A DNA stretch of 64,000 nucleotides from Nymphaea colorata. Its lineage: Eukaryota > Streptophyta > Magnoliopsida > Nymphaeales > Nymphaeaceae. The stretch's first letter is position 1. Each line of letters opens with the position of its first letter. Shown here in pieces: positions 1 through 12,660 of the stretch. The notes under the pieces are model-generated. The model ran no database searches and was not told the origin of the DNA. It worked only from the letters and a program-made list of their open reading frames with translations. Where the stretch lies: contig NC_045149.1 of assembly GCF_008831285.2 (NCBI RefSeq), positions 21,768,535 through 21,832,534 on the forward strand, given 5' to 3'. The position numbers and the translations under genes are program-made.

Positions 1-2331
1 AAAATATTCGTGATATTCCTAATGCAAACAGACCCTTTATTTTGTTATTGAATAATGACTGTATTGTTCTCGGGAGCAGTGAAGGGGTGTAGCCAATGCC
101 AAAATTTTTACTGTTGTCCAGCATTTTGTTTATGTCCGAACGTAATCAGGGTATAGTTTCATAATTCGAGCTTCTTTAAGTAAATTAGACTTCGCAAGTT
201 CCTAAAGTATTTTTTTGTATTTACATTCTTATTACATCAGCGAGTTCAGAAAAAATGCACCAATAAGCAGTTTTTACGAAAATAAATAGCAATGGGTAGT
301 AGTTTTAATGGAAACACATGCATAGAAACCTATACGTATATTAAATGTACTTTTAGTCCATCGAAAATGATCGCTTAAGGATTTAAAAGCAAGCAGAGTC
401 CCTATAAGTGGAAGTTGACCTTCACATGTAAAACACAATGCAATATTCAATTCTGTAAGTTCTGTCCCTTTGATCGATATAAGAAAATGATTGGCAAGTG
501 GTCATGTAGAAAATGATCGCTTAAGGATTGATGCCATTGTTTGTTTATTTATAGTCTCCAATTAAAAATATATGACTCTTATGTGTTATAGATTAATCGC
601 ATGACTTCTACATGATAGGTTAGCATTGAATGTGATTTTTACGTGTTACGTTATTGTAGGGTGCTCATGGAACATGCTAATGTACTGTTTTTATACTGAT
701 ATTTTTTTTAATATATCATAGTTGTACGTTCGCACTTTGGGTTTCTTTTATTGTTTTGTGAATATTATACAAATTAATTATTGGGTTATAAAGCTTGTGC
801 CTCAACACACTGAGATTTGAGGCTCATGCTCTTTTCATGACAGAAAGGTTTTGTCTAACCGCAACACTGGCTTTAAAGGGCATAACATAAAAATACCTTG
901 TTTGTTTAATAATTTCATTTTTTTATTCAAAATTCTATGATTATGGATCACTTTTCATAAAACATATCATTCATTCTCAAGATATTTCTGTAAGACTTGC
1001 CAAGGACAATTGGTTTTTGTAACAAAGTGATTCTCTCACACGTACCGAATGATTCTGTATATCATGAATCACATATATATACATAAGAAATGATCGTCTG
1101 TGCTCTCCAAATTCTCTCGTTTGTGTTCTCCTTTCCTCTTATTTTGTCCTGCTGAGCTCTGTTCTGCGTTCTTCTGCGCTTTGCTGCTGTGTTCATCGTT
1201 TTGCATTCTTTCCGTGCTAAATTCCTTCCACAGTTCAGTGTCATTTCACGGAAAGAGACAGAGACAGAGAAAGATCTTTTAAGGAGACGGAGGGTTGTTT
1301 GATGCAAATCAAAGGACGATTTGCAAGAACCAACCTGTAAATGAAAGAAAGTTAAAAACTAAAAACGATAGAAAATCAAACGAAAATGGAGGAGATTAAT
1401 GGGAAAAGAAAAGAGAAGAAAGAATTTGGCATCCATTCAAATATGCACTGAAGATGGCAGTGTGATATTCTTATTTGTAAACAGATGGAAGAAACTCAAA
1501 AAGACAAAGTAATTATTTCCTAACTAAGATAATAACAAATGATTATGTATAAGTCAAAAAATATATTATTTCAAACCTAAAAAGTTATAGAATAGATCAT
1601 AACCAAAGTCAAAAGGATAGTAAAGATTGAATTGGATCTTCTGTGGCCCCAACATCCGCGCACAATTTTTTTTTTTGTACCGAGCAGTGCATATAACCAG
1701 CTTCGACCAAAAACGTTAAGCCCCGGCCGGAAGTTAGTGCCCAGCTGTGATCAGATTGGCAATTTTGGTTGGGACCATGATGGCTCCAAAGTAGTGGAAC
1801 GCTTTAGCTACTGGACCCATGTGGATCTCCACTTAGCACACAACTTCATGACTTAGCCATGGGGCTATCTATACCTCTAGTTGAGAACATGCAAGATGCT
1901 GTGCACTGTATGCCACTCTCTTTATTTTCTCCTTCTGCTTTAAAGCACACTATTACAGCAACTTTTGTTCCACAATGTCTACTTCCAGAAACTTGGATCA
2001 CTCTCCACTTTGGCTACATTAAGCACATTCTTTAGACAAAATCACATGTGTTGCATGATCAACAGCACTCCATTCATGTGGCATACATGCTCAAGCGTGC
2101 GAGCTGAGTGCTTTCATCACTGTGATGTCATTATGGCGTCGACTCCCTTGCGCTTTTGATTATGTAAAACATGCACTATGATGCACACGTATTATGTTTA
2201 CTTTTCTATTTATTGAGTTTTATGATTAAGCTCTTTTCACGTTTAAATGTGCATGTGTTGGTATGAGATAAATGGATTATGTATTTGCAGAAGCAAGGGA
2301 TCCAGAGATGTCTCAACTTAGTGAACCTATG

Positions 2332-2475
2332 GCCCCGTTTGGCATTGTGTTCCATGAATCTAACTCAAATTAAGATTGGTTCATGCAACATTTGTTCAAG
2401 TGTTTCATGAATCTACGTCAATTTTGAAGCAGATTCATGAAATGCTCATATTTTGTTCTTAATACCAAACAGCCG
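2332..2475. repeat. MITE-like element, family A (GTTTGGCA termini)
   Basis: The left end reads GCCCCGTTTGGCA and the right end TACCAAACAGCCGC, which are imperfect inverted repeats of each other. The 144-bp interior contains the family signature 'CATGAATC' twice and 'TTCATGAAA'. Five further copies or fragments occur near 14633, 24240, 26355, 28440 and 54593. Size, termini and lack of coding capacity fit a non-autonomous DNA transposon. No clean target-site duplication could be read, so the superfamily is not assigned. Confidence 0.6.
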
Positions 2476-3362
2476 CTGTACTATACATCCGTTACAAACA
2501 ATATAAGTTGCAACCAAGGCAATTAGTTTCTTTAACAAGAGATGAAAATTGACTCTGCCAAATAAAATGGTATGTATAAATAATAACGATATGAAGGTTT
2601 AGGGAGGCACATATTAGATGCCAACACTAAAGCTTTTAATTTGTTAACTATAATCCTGATCAACATACATATTTACAAGCCGTTCCAAGTGCTTTCTGTG
2701 ATTGTGATCCAGTAAACTGAGAAATGCAGTTGATGCTTAAAACATGCAGCTAGATCATTACACAGGCTTTATATTGTTGATTCTTTTTTATTTCAAACAA
2801 GAACAAGAACAAGAACAGCAATAATAATGCAACATGAATCTTGGTGATCGATGCATGCAACCTTCGAAATGGCTTTTGTATGAATGTGCAAGACACATAC
2901 ATGGAAGGTCCCTTTTTCCCACTTCATGGTGGACGGGACAAACCATGTGGGCCGAACGTTCACGTACGGGGCGTGCTTGGCCCATTGGGACGAAGAGGTG
3001 CGCAGCATTATTGTTGCCCTCAAGTCAAAAAGGATCACCAGCGGGTTTACATTTCTGGTGGGTCCTATCCGACGCAAGGGGCGGTCTATTTCTACGACAC
3101 ATTTGGTAGGGGCATAGATCTTGTTCTGGTTGAGAAAAAGGAACACTCGTCAGGCTCTTGTTTTCTATATGACTTATACGTATTGGAAGATTCTCTCTAT
3201 CAAGGATTGTGAAATAATTTACAAATATGAATTAGAACTCTACAACATTTTTGTTTTGTCTTCAATGGCGCAGACGCACCAGGGTTGGTGTGGCAATTGC
3301 CCCCACCAGTCTACTTGAATTATCTTAAATTTTGTTATTCTTATATATTAGGATTTCATGAT

Positions 3363-3610
3363 TAGGGATGTACATTAGGTCAAGCGAACTTGAGCTCGGC
3401 TCGAACTTGCTCAGAACTTAATTAAAAACTCGAGTTTATAAGCAGGTCAAGTTCAAGCTATATGAACTCGACTAAGCTCGAATAAGCATATTTAATCTAG
3501 GTTATCTTTGTTAGTAAATGAACTTAGTCCAATCAAGGTCAAGCCAAGGGCCGTTCTATTGAGTCGAGCTCGAACTGACCTCGTACAACTTAGCTCAAGC
3601 TTGAACAGTC
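3363..3610. repeat. Dispersed repeat, family D (GAGCTCGA-rich)
   Basis: It starts with TAGGGATGTACAT and continues with many GAGCTCG, TCGAACTTG and CTCGAG words. Related stretches lie at 15835-16221, 19150-19690 and 53575-53979; the last ends in GTGTGCAGCCCTA, roughly the inverse of this start. This kind of CTCGAGC-rich non-autonomous repeat is common in plant genomes. A hAT-type origin is an inference from the TAGGG-like termini only. The right boundary here is approximate. Confidence 0.45.
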
Positions 3611-4521
3611 TTTGAATGTCGTGCATATTACGAAAATACCTAATTCAACGATCTACAGGTATCCTCGTGACATTTTTTTTTTTAGTTTCAAATGGGTCAT
3701 TGAGATCTCTCTCTCTCTAATTCCGACTCGGACACCATCAGCCTATAGCAGAAATACTTGGTGGTGAATGAATAAGCAACAATAAGAAATAACCGACCAT
3801 TGATCAAATCGAATGGCCATGGATTTTTCCTTTTTTTTGTAACATAAGGAGGTAGAGTACTTGATAGTTGATATATGAAGCATTCATCATTAATATTTTA
3901 GCAAAAAATTCATAGTTGTGCCTAAGATCATTAACTCGAAATTCTACATAAACTATTCATTCATTACAATGTGCTTTGATCTTACAGTGGCGACATTTTG
4001 TATATCAGAATACAAGTAAAGCAGAAGATAGTAATGGAATGGAGAGGGAAGTCGAAACTTGTGGAGAAGATAGTAAAGCAGGCTCCAGTATTTACACGCA
4101 TTTGAATTCTATTTGGATGCAGTATTCGATTCATATGCAATAAAATGCAATACATGGTAATGATTCCATGTCGTGGCTGCGGAACTCAACTAATTAAATG
4201 GATCTGAATTTAGTTAGATGTGTGAACTGAATCCGATAAGATTGCGCAATGATGATATTCCTTTTGAGCTTTTCACACGCAAAAGGTGGCGTGACCATTA
4301 ATGCATGCACCGAGTCCTGTGGAATGACGTATATGATGAATAGCTTTCGAAGATCCTCGCACTAACTGACTCTAGAGTTCATTCAAGATATGCAGAAAAA
4401 CTAAACTTGCTTATATCATAGAACTCCATAGCTTGCATTACATCACAAGAGCTTGTTAAATAGAGACTTTGAAATGACATGGACAATTTCAGTCACAGAC
4501 AATAAAGAAAACACTTGGAAC

Positions 4522-4527
4522 TTTATT
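4522..4527 (-). other. Poly(A) signal of the glycine-rich protein gene
   Basis: AATAAA on the minus strand, about 80 nt downstream of the stop codon at 4608-4610, at the expected distance for the 3' end of this mRNA. Confidence 0.55.
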
Positions 4528-4607
4528 GGGACGGACTTCGACGATCTGCAACCAAATCAGAGCGTTTAGGAGATGACACTAGAAGATTGGATTTGACGAG
4601 CCCTTTC

Positions 4608-6041
4608 CTAATGCTTGTAGCCGCCACCATACCCCCCACTGCCACCGTGCTCACCTCCGCCACCATAGCCAGAATCACCACCAGCACCATGACCATAACC
4701 GCCTCCATGCTCTCCTCCGCCGCCGTACCCACCACCATGATCCCCTCCAGCACCATAGCCCCCTCCATGCTCTCCTCCACCACCATAGCCCCCTCCATGC
4801 TCTCCTCCACCACCATAACTGCCACCATGATCGCCCCCATAGCCGCCGCTGTGGTCTCCTCCACCACCATAACCTCCCCCATGCTCTGCTCCGCCACCAT
4901 AACCGCTGCCATGATCCCCTCCACCACCATAGCCACCTCCATGCTCATCGCCACCACCGTAGCCACCTCCATGATCTCCACCAGCACCATAGCTTCCACC
5001 ATGCTCGCCTCCAGCACCATAGCCACCACCATGCTCGCCTCCAGTACCATAGCCACCTTCATGCTCTCCTCCGCCGCCATAGCCACCACCATGCTCGCCT
5101 CCAGCACCATATCCGCCACCATGCTCGCCTCCAGCACCATATCCACCACCATGATCCCCACCAGCACCATAACCACCTCCATGCTCTCCTCCGCCGCCAT
5201 AGCCACCGCCATGATCTCCGCCAGCACCATAACCACCTTCATGCTCGCTTCCACCGCCGTAACCACCACCATGATCCCCACCTCCATGCTCACCCTCATC
5301 GCCGTACCCACCACCATGATCTCCTCCAGCTCCATACCCGACTCCTGCACCCCCACCGCCACCACTACCGTAACCTATACCATGGTCTCCTCCGGCTCCA
5401 TATCCAACACCATGGCCACTGCCGCCGCCAGCACCATAGCCACCACCATGTTCACCTCCAGCACCATATCCAACGCCACCTCCACCGCCACTGCCATAAC
5501 CAATTCCGTGGTCTCCTCCAGCGCCATATCCAACACCAGTACCCCCACCGCCACCGGTACCATAACCAACACCATGTTCTCCGCCAGCACCATATCCAAC
5601 ACCACCCCCACTACCGCCACCGCCACCATAACCCACTCCGTGGTCTCCACCAGCACCATAACCAACACCACTACCACCACCGCCACCGCTACCAAACCCT
5701 AGCCCATGATCACCTCCAGCCCCGTAACCGACGCCACCACCAGAACCCCCACCGCTGCCAAATCCAATTCCATGGTCAGCTCCAGCACCGTATCCAACAC
5801 CACTACCACCACCGCCACCACTACCATAGCCTACTCCGTGGTCTCCTCCTGCACCATAACCAGTGCCACCTCCATAGCCGCTGCCATAACCTGCACCTAG
5901 GCCATGGCCAATGCCATAGCCTGGATATCCCCCAAAGCCATAGAGGTCATCCCCCAGAGACCAGAGTGCCCTAGAGGCAGAGCAGGTGCCTATGGCAAGC
6001 AGCAGGAGTAAACAAGCAGACTTCATTCTATGGGTACCCAT
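4608..6041 (-). CDS. Secreted glycine-rich protein with His-bearing GGYGxGG(D/E)HG repeats
   Basis: Single-exon gene for about 477 residues. The start at 6041 (MGTHRMKSAC) is preferred. An in-frame ATG at 6077 lies upstream of the start site expected from the TATA box, and a further ATG at 6026 would begin exactly at the signal peptide. The N-terminus has a hydrophobic leucine run with a likely cleavage after CSA, so the product is probably secreted. The rest is near-continuous Gly-rich repeats of about ten residues. The first half mostly uses GVGYGAGGDHG alternating with Gly/Ser-rich spacers, the second half GGGYGAGGEHG. It ends GGYGGGYKH. Class I-like plant glycine-rich proteins of this form are cell-wall structural components; that role is inferred from family resemblance. 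Tyr could cross-link and regularly spaced His could bind metal, but neither is shown. Repeat number is likely polymorphic. The long antisense frames are composition artefacts. Confidence 0.88.
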   Translation of the reverse strand: MGTHRMKSACLLLLLAIGTCSASRALWSLGDDLYGFGGYPGYGIGHGLGAGYGSGYGGGTGYGAGGDHGVGYGSGGGGGSGVGYGAGADHGIGFGSGGGSGGGVGYGAGGDHGLGFGSGGGGGSGVGYGAGGDHGVGYGGGGGSGGGVGYGAGGEHGVGYGTGGGGGTGVGYGAGGDHGIGYGSGGGGGVGYGAGGEHGGGYGAGGGSGHGVGYGAGGDHGIGYGSGGGGGAGVGYGAGGDHGGGYGDEGEHGGGDHGGGYGGGSEHEGGYGAGGDHGGGYGGGGEHGGGYGAGGDHGGGYGAGGEHGGGYGAGGEHGGGYGGGGEHEGGYGTGGEHGGGYGAGGEHGGSYGAGGDHGGGYGGGDEHGGGYGGGGDHGSGYGGGAEHGGGYGGGGDHSGGYGGDHGGSYGGGGEHGGGYGGGGEHGGGYGAGGDHGGGYGGGGEHGGGYGHGAGGDSGYGGGGEHGGSGGYGGGYKH

Positions 6042-6083
6042 GATGAAGAAATTGTGGTGCAGACCAAGGGAAGCCATTTGGGC

Positions 6084-6091
6084 TATTTATA
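6084..6091 (-). promoter_or_regulatory. TATA box of the glycine-rich protein gene
   Basis: TATAAATA on the minus strand, 43 bp upstream of the ATG at 6041. Transcription starting about 30 bp downstream would give a very short leader and would exclude the ATG at 6077. Confidence 0.65.
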
Positions 6092-6282
6092 CCATTTCAG
6101 AGGAGTCTTCTTGCATGATAAAGGGTGGGTGTGCCCACATGGGTGATGATTTTGTGCCCCATATCAGAATGGTCCTACACACCCAGGCCAAGTATTGCCC
6201 TTTTGCTGTCCAGCAGGATCCTTACAATTTGTGCTGTACCTCTTTTTTGTGTTTAAATAAGCCTACTAAAACAACCACTTGT

Positions 6283-6286
<4 letters not shown>

Positions 6287-6320
<34 letters not shown>
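6287..6320. repeat. (TG)17 microsatellite
   Basis: Uninterrupted 34-nt TG run about 200 bp upstream of the glycine-rich protein promoter. Confidence 0.95.
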
Positions 6321-6321
<1 letters not shown>

Positions 6322-7745
6322 CACCTTTGTTTCCAAAGTAGCATGCACATTCATTCAATGACAAGGGAAAATATATGTCAAGCTTTTCAAGATTGTTAAT
6401 CCCGAAATGCGAGTCCTTTCATTTGATACAGATGAAGTTATTCGAGTATAATGCAACCAGAACTTCTTCACTTTTTATACAAGTGATATTAGAGGAGGAT
6501 AGGAGAAAATGTAAACGAAATACCAACAATATCATATGGTGACGGACAGGGGCAGAAATCTCTGATTAGGGTAACTACTGTCGTATGCTTCTACTTGCAT
6601 TTCGTTCAGACTGATTATGCATGAAGGACTTTACATGGAGAAGCATAATATATGTGGTTTCATACTCTCACTGCTTATACTATTTGTTTTGTTTACTTCA
6701 ATGAAGCTTTTCCATCGTCAGTAATTTTTGTAATGTTTCCGGAAGGCTACCAAACTTTTGAAAAGGCATGCTAAGGCTGTATAGCTTTCATTAGAACTTT
6801 TTCCTGGAAGCCATCATCGGTGTACGGGTGTAGTTAAAGTGAACCATAACACTAGTGACACTGTTCAGCCGCTGTTGTTGCATTATGAAACAGATACAAG
6901 CATTATATATTTCCCATCGATTTTATTCCTGAAATCAACTTCTGTCTCTACCACATGGTTCAGCGAAAAGCTGAAACCTACTGTCCCTCTTTCCTTGAGG
7001 TTCTGCCGTCTTTTCTGTACGTATGAAGATGATGATCATTGAATGAAAAAAAATTTGTGAGGCAATGTAAATGTCGAGTGCAAATCTCGCAGGCTAACTT
7101 CGATACGAATGGAAAGCTTGTAGTAATTGGCTGCAAAAAGATTGCAGAAAATCAAATGTTGCGCATCGAAAGTGTATGATTCAGTAGCTGCTTTGAGCGC
7201 AGATTCAAGTGTAAACTTTTCATCTTGTAGAATTTACATCTAAGTGTGGACTTCGGGCTAGAATTTTTTTTTCTCTGATCATGCAACCCGTGAATATGTT
7301 ACTGTCGTTAAATTGTTGGTTGTAGTAAATAGTTGTTCATGGAAGCATTCAAGTTGAAAAATAAGGAGAGAAACACTTAAACTTTTGCGAAGTCTCAGAT
7401 CGTGTTTGGTTTGCCTGATAAGTGAACATGTCGCCGGCCTGTTGATTTCCTTTTATAACGAAAAAAAAATTAAAAATACTTCTTTTGTATAGTATTATAT
7501 GTCTGCTATTGGAGATCATAGAAAACTAATTCATTCATCAGCTCATGGAAGACAATGCATATTACTTTAGTTGATGCCTTCAATAAGAATTACAGGCATG
7601 CATGGTTTAGACATGAAAAATTAAACTAAAACCAAGAGCTTGAATGACACTGAGATTTGTTGACAAAAACATTCAAGTTTTACCATGCATATATTTGATT
7701 TCATCTAACGCATTTTGTATCGCACATAAATCTTCAAAAACCCAA

Positions 7746-7792
7746 CTCTCTCTCTCTCTCTCTCTCTCTCACTCACTCACACACACACACAC
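7746..7792. repeat. Compound (CT)n-(ACTC)n-(AC)n microsatellite
   Basis: A CT run from 7746 to 7770, followed by two ACTC units and an AC run. Confidence 0.93.
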
Positions 7793-8497
7793 ATCCATTG
7801 CTTGTAGTGACTTCATCGCTAATGACTTGTGGAGTTAGATAACTTGCAGTACTTTACATGCACAAGTATACTGTCAGGATATTTCCATGATTCTGCACCC
7901 ATCCTAGGTAGATGGTTTCTCTTGGTCTCCATTTTCGATCTGTTCCATCATACTCAAATTGCACCTCCATTGCAATAATTTGGATCTACGGCTGCTTTAC
8001 ATGCAAGTGGGTGGATATATATATACACACCCACAAGCAACTATTTCGGTACTCTAGATGGCCATGATCCAGAGCCCCTATCGAAGAGTTTGAGAGCTAT
8101 CTTTCTTATGCAATTGGTAGGAGAGGATCCCACTACCCCCATCTACCGTTTCTCTTTTGCTCCACTTTTTGGCCCACTTAGGTGGAGACAGGTTGGTGAA
8201 GTGGATGTTATATATATGTATATACCTTTCATAGCATACCTCTCAATGCATTAACGGGTGACATATTTAATAACGTTCGCCTGATACTAAATATCTTCAG
8301 TAAATATTTTCAAGGTTACTAAATGTTAGAATTTTTTTTTTTAGATACGGGGAGGATTTCAGATTCTTTTACCTCTCAACCATTTTCAGGGTGATCGACC
8401 TTGCGCCTCGCTGATTTAAGTAGTCATCATATCTATAATCTCCTAGCAAGAAAAGTTATACTACTCGATCCTATCGAGCATCGCCTATCAATTAGTC

Positions 8498-8524
8498 ATA
8501 TATATATATATATATATATATATA
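8498..8524. repeat. (AT)n microsatellite
   Basis: Uninterrupted AT dinucleotide run of 27 nt. Confidence 0.93.
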
Positions 8525-9436
8525 ACTGTAGAATAGGGAATTTCTATCTGATGTCTCCGGAAAGAGAGGTTTCTAAGTTTAAACCTCAGAAACATTTATT
8601 TAGGCGACCGGAGGTCTAAGTCGTTGACAGGCGTTTTTCTTTTTTGTAAACTCCATCCTTGACTTACATAATGGATAAATATTCATAATAGTATCAGTTT
8701 TTCTACTGTTTTAGAACCTCAATAGACCGTCATCTCAGCTAATATGCATTTCTCTCGTACCGGCCATTTTAAATTGTTTTTAAAACCAAACAAGCTCATA
8801 GAGTAACTTTTTCATGCATACTTTGACATATTCAACTGCACTCAGTCGATATAGATCTTGATCTGACCCCATTGTTGAAATCAATACGCGTCAATATTAA
8901 TACCGGTAGAAATTAAATAAAATATTTTTTGCGTCAATAAGGGAATGGGTTAATTTAATGGCACATCTTTAAGAAAATCAGAAGGCGTATATAGACGCAT
9001 TTTATTTGATGCATGACGTTTTTGGCACAGGCCATACATGTATACATGTTGCTCAAGTATTTAATCTTACCACCCAACAAAAAAAAGCCGATTTTCATAC
9101 CTTCTTATCCATCCTTTTAAGGTACTAAACCTGATTTCGATGTCATTGGGTGATACTTCCTCATTTGCAACTCAAAAATTGATGTCTCGGTTACTCAAAA
9201 CCAAACCTACTCACTTAACAGCCACCCTCACCCCACCCCTGGGTCCATTGTAACTCATTCATGGATGCTCGGGTACCATATATGTTTTTTCTATCTTTAG
9301 CTCAAATGTGACCTGCCTAACCCAAAATGTTCCATTTTTTAAAGAAAAAAATAAGTGCATGAGTCTGTTAATCTTCAAACCATGGTTAGCCTAACCCAAG
9401 AAAAAGAAACTGACTGCAACCTAACTACTGTATTTA

Positions 9437-9437
<1 letters not shown>

Positions 9438-9469
<32 letters not shown>
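9438..9469 (+). repeat. Poly(A)32 tract
   Basis: Thirty-two consecutive A. It could be a retroposon tail, but no SINE or LINE body is recognisable just upstream. Confidence 0.9.
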
Positions 9470-9473
<4 letters not shown>

Positions 9474-10729
9474 TCGTCTTTGAAAGTACAAATGTGAAAT
9501 TACTTGTCAATCCCAATGAAACAAAACATGAATGTGCCAATTACCTACAAGCCAAAGATGAATCTTGAAATAGCACCAAAGAAAAGAGACTGTCCTTTGC
9601 CTCTCCTAAACAACTTGCCAAAAAGCCCCAAGAAAAAAACACCGCCTTTTTTGCCTCTGCTAAAGGTGGGAACGTCTGGAAAAGACAAAGAAGCACCCAG
9701 GACTGCCCATTTGGAAGAAGTTGAGACGCTGAAAAGAATGGAGAGTTGCATCTGTAACCACATGGGGACCTGTTGGGGGTCTGGTTTCAGTCGTGCACCA
9801 GAGAATAACAGCTTTTACAGAAAATGAGAACAGTAAGTATGTAATGTACTTTACATGCTGGTGTTTCAAAGTAGGTGAATATTGCATGAAATGATGATCA
9901 GCGAGCACCATAGAGTCCTTCCAATCGATCATGATAACTACGACATCAATAAGGCAGGTCCCAGCTTTTCCTCGCATGTTCTCAGTGTGGCAGGTTCTAC
10001 AGCTGATCTAGAGAAGACACATGTTAATACGACAGGCCAAACCAGGCAAGTGTGCATCTTTCAGTGTATTGAGCATGTGCGAATGCATGTACATTTACTA
10101 GAAAGGGTAAGAAATAGAGATAGGTAACTACGCAGATCGCCCTAGAACTTGGAGTACTGCTAAATGAGTTGTTTTTTTAAAAGTTAGTAAAGTTAGAATG
10201 GTTGGTGACATGATCTCTATTTGGAGTGGAGTATAAATTCCACTCTTTCACGCAAAGAAACAAAATTTACGATCAGTTCTATAATGATGTTTATGTCACG
10301 ATCAGTTTTGGTTGAGAATCAGATTACTTGGCTTTCTTTAAGATAAAGTTTTGGTGGATTCTAGGCTGAGGTAGATCGTATTAATCAGGAAGTTCAGAAA
10401 AAAAAAGAGAAGGATTATGGAGAAATGGAGCAAGGCCATCATAAAAAGGAACTGGTAACAAATAATAGGTTGTGATACTATTTTACAAATTGAAAGACAT
10501 GAGGAGTTCCCCTCGTTTGCTGCTTTTATTTGTTTCAACACTTCATTTAAAATTGACTTCACCTGATTTTGGTTCTGCATTCAGTAGCTTCTCCAATATT
10601 TTGGGCTCATATCCTTGTTTACCTCAAATTGTTGTAGGATACTCAAGAGATGCTTTTCATAATTTAGTTTGTATTTTAGTAACGAGCATGTAGGTATATT
10701 TTTTTTCATGTCCAAACATTGTATATGCA

Positions 10730-11065
10730 TGTATGTAAAATAACAAACAAATATGAAATAACAAATAAGTATGATATATTCACAAGATAACAAAAGATTT
10801 CTAACATAATGAAATAACAAATAAACGGGTGTATGAGATAACACTAAAGATAAGTATAAGAAAATGTTTATAAAACAACAAAAGTTTGACGAGATAATAA
10901 AAAAACAAATGAATGTATGAGATAATGTTTAACAAATTATAAAATATTTATGAGATAATGAGATAACATATGAATGTATAAGATAATGCTAAACATAAGT
11001 ATGAAATAATGTTTATGAGTTAATAAAATATTTATGAGATAATGAGATAACACTATAAAATATTT
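10730..11065 (+). repeat. Degenerate minisatellite with TATGAGATAA-like units
   Basis: The plus strand repeats words such as TATGAGATAA, GAAATAACAAAT and AAAATATTTATGAGATAATG many times over about 335 bp with irregular spacing. The strand is strongly A-rich. The block AAATATTTATGAGATAATGA occurs twice almost identically, near 10945 and 11024. This looks like an old tandem array that has drifted. No coding or RNA function is visible. Confidence 0.55.
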
Positions 11066-12660
11066 ATCAAATCTCTAAGATCGGTTTTTTAAAAAGATTT
11101 TTTCGGGTATTAATTATGGACATTTTTTTTCTTATTAAAATGGGGTATGAAATTTCATAAATAGAGACGACATATATAACCAGCTTAGGCAAAGGAGGGA
11201 GGGAGGCTAATGTATTATGTTCATCAAAGACTAACTTGGTTATATGGGTCATAGTGCATAATTTTTAGTGCGTGAGTATGGTAAATGACTAAAAGACATT
11301 TAGTTTATACTGTAAAAAAGAAAACATTTTGTAAAGACAAAATTAAAAATAAAAAAGTAAAAAGACTATAAAGGACATTTTCTTTTAATAAATTATCAAA
11401 ATGTTCTTTCCACTTTTACGGCCGGTCGTATGGTTGCTTTAGTTACAAAATGGCTGGCTATTTTTTTTTTTTTGTAAAATATACATATAAAAAGCCTCTT
11501 CTTATGACGGAAAAATGGAAAAAATTGGGAAAACAAAAAAATATAATTTTATTATTTTCTCAGTTTTTCCTCATACTGGGCAAGGTGTACATAGTGGCTT
11601 GTAAATGACTCATGAGGGGGTCAAACACGACCAACACATGAACAATATGTTCTATTTTGAACACCCACCACACTCTAAGTATGAGATAAATCAGTCAAGA
11701 AGCCACATGTGGGCCTCTAAAGGGGCGTCAAATAGGCAAGAGATATATTATGTGAGTGTTTCCTATGTCTGTCATAAAAATTAAAGTAAATAATTCATAT
11801 AAGATGACTAATGTTATATAAATTTATTTTAATATTTAAGATAGAATCATATAACACTCATATTGTATTCCTCTTGCTGAATTAATACGCCTGTAGTTAA
11901 GTATGAGTATTTTTGAATTAGTGCCCCTAATCAGTTTAAAATTTCTGGCTAATTCCTCACAACCTGGCCAGTCCTAATTAACTAAAATAAATTGGAAATC
12001 GGCCAAAAAATATTTTATTTAAAAAAATTTAATTGAAAAAAATATTGTAATATTTAAAAAGGGGATATATAAAAGATGACACCCGACTCCAATTCTGGGA
12101 ATTGTCTTGGATAACTATCAAACTTCCCAAACAGACCGAGCAATTGGAAATTGTTGACATGTTCAAGCAGAAGGATCCCTTCATACTGTTATGTCTGCGC
12201 CTGTTTCGAAACTCATACTTACATAATTCCTCGAGTTATATGGTTGGATTCATCATAGACTCATATTTAATTTCTTGCAATTGAAATTCAAACAAAATTT
12301 TTCAGTTAAGAACATGTTTTTTGTTTAGAAATTTTATATCAGTCTTTTGACTGCCGAGAAACCATGGCATACAGATAGATCTGATATCAAATATATGCCT
12401 CAAATTATAGGTAGATTACATGCAATAAAATACTTTTTTAGCAAATGGAACAGCAGTCATATAATACTGAGACGAAGAGCTCTTTGGCTCAAATCTACAA
12501 CACTCAACAGTTTGATAAAACAAATAACCCAACCGAAGTACTGAACCTCAGCTCAGAAACACATTAGTTCTAGAACATAAGCAGCTTTCTTTAATAACAC
12601 TACTTTGGTAATAGTAGTCCCAGATCAAGCTTAACTAGACATAGGTTTATGAAGTCCTTC

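Larger units (their letters stand above)
1..4500. other. Gene-free AT-rich interval with two dispersed repeats
   Basis: No open frame here resembles a known protein, and the short frames lack codon bias or splice context. The interval holds a family-A MITE-like element at 2332-2475 and a family-D 'CTCGAGC' repeat near 3363-3610, both listed separately. A moderately GC-rich patch at about 2880-3120 is open in several frames at once, which looks like a composition effect and not a gene. A CT run lies near 3704-3717. Nothing else is supported. Confidence 0.6.
6321..12660. other. Gene-free AT-rich interval
   Basis: No frame with recognisable similarity or splice structure is seen. The interval carries microsatellites (CT/AC near 7746, AT near 8498), a 32-nt poly(A) run near 9438, and a degenerate TATGAGATAA-type array at about 10730-11065. 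Frames of about 100 codons near 9504-9977 are open on both strands and match nothing I recognise. Confidence 0.55.

Noticed and set aside
4515-5702. Thr/Ser/Ala-rich frame of 395 codons on the plus strand over the glycine-rich gene, and Met/Val/Glu-rich frames on the minus strand
   Set aside because: They are other-frame readings of the GGY/GGH codon repeat. The -frame with signal peptide, TATA box and poly(A) signal is the real gene.
6042-6077. Longer start for the glycine-rich protein (ATG at 6077)
   Set aside because: It would lie between the TATA box and the expected transcription start, and it would bury the signal peptide.
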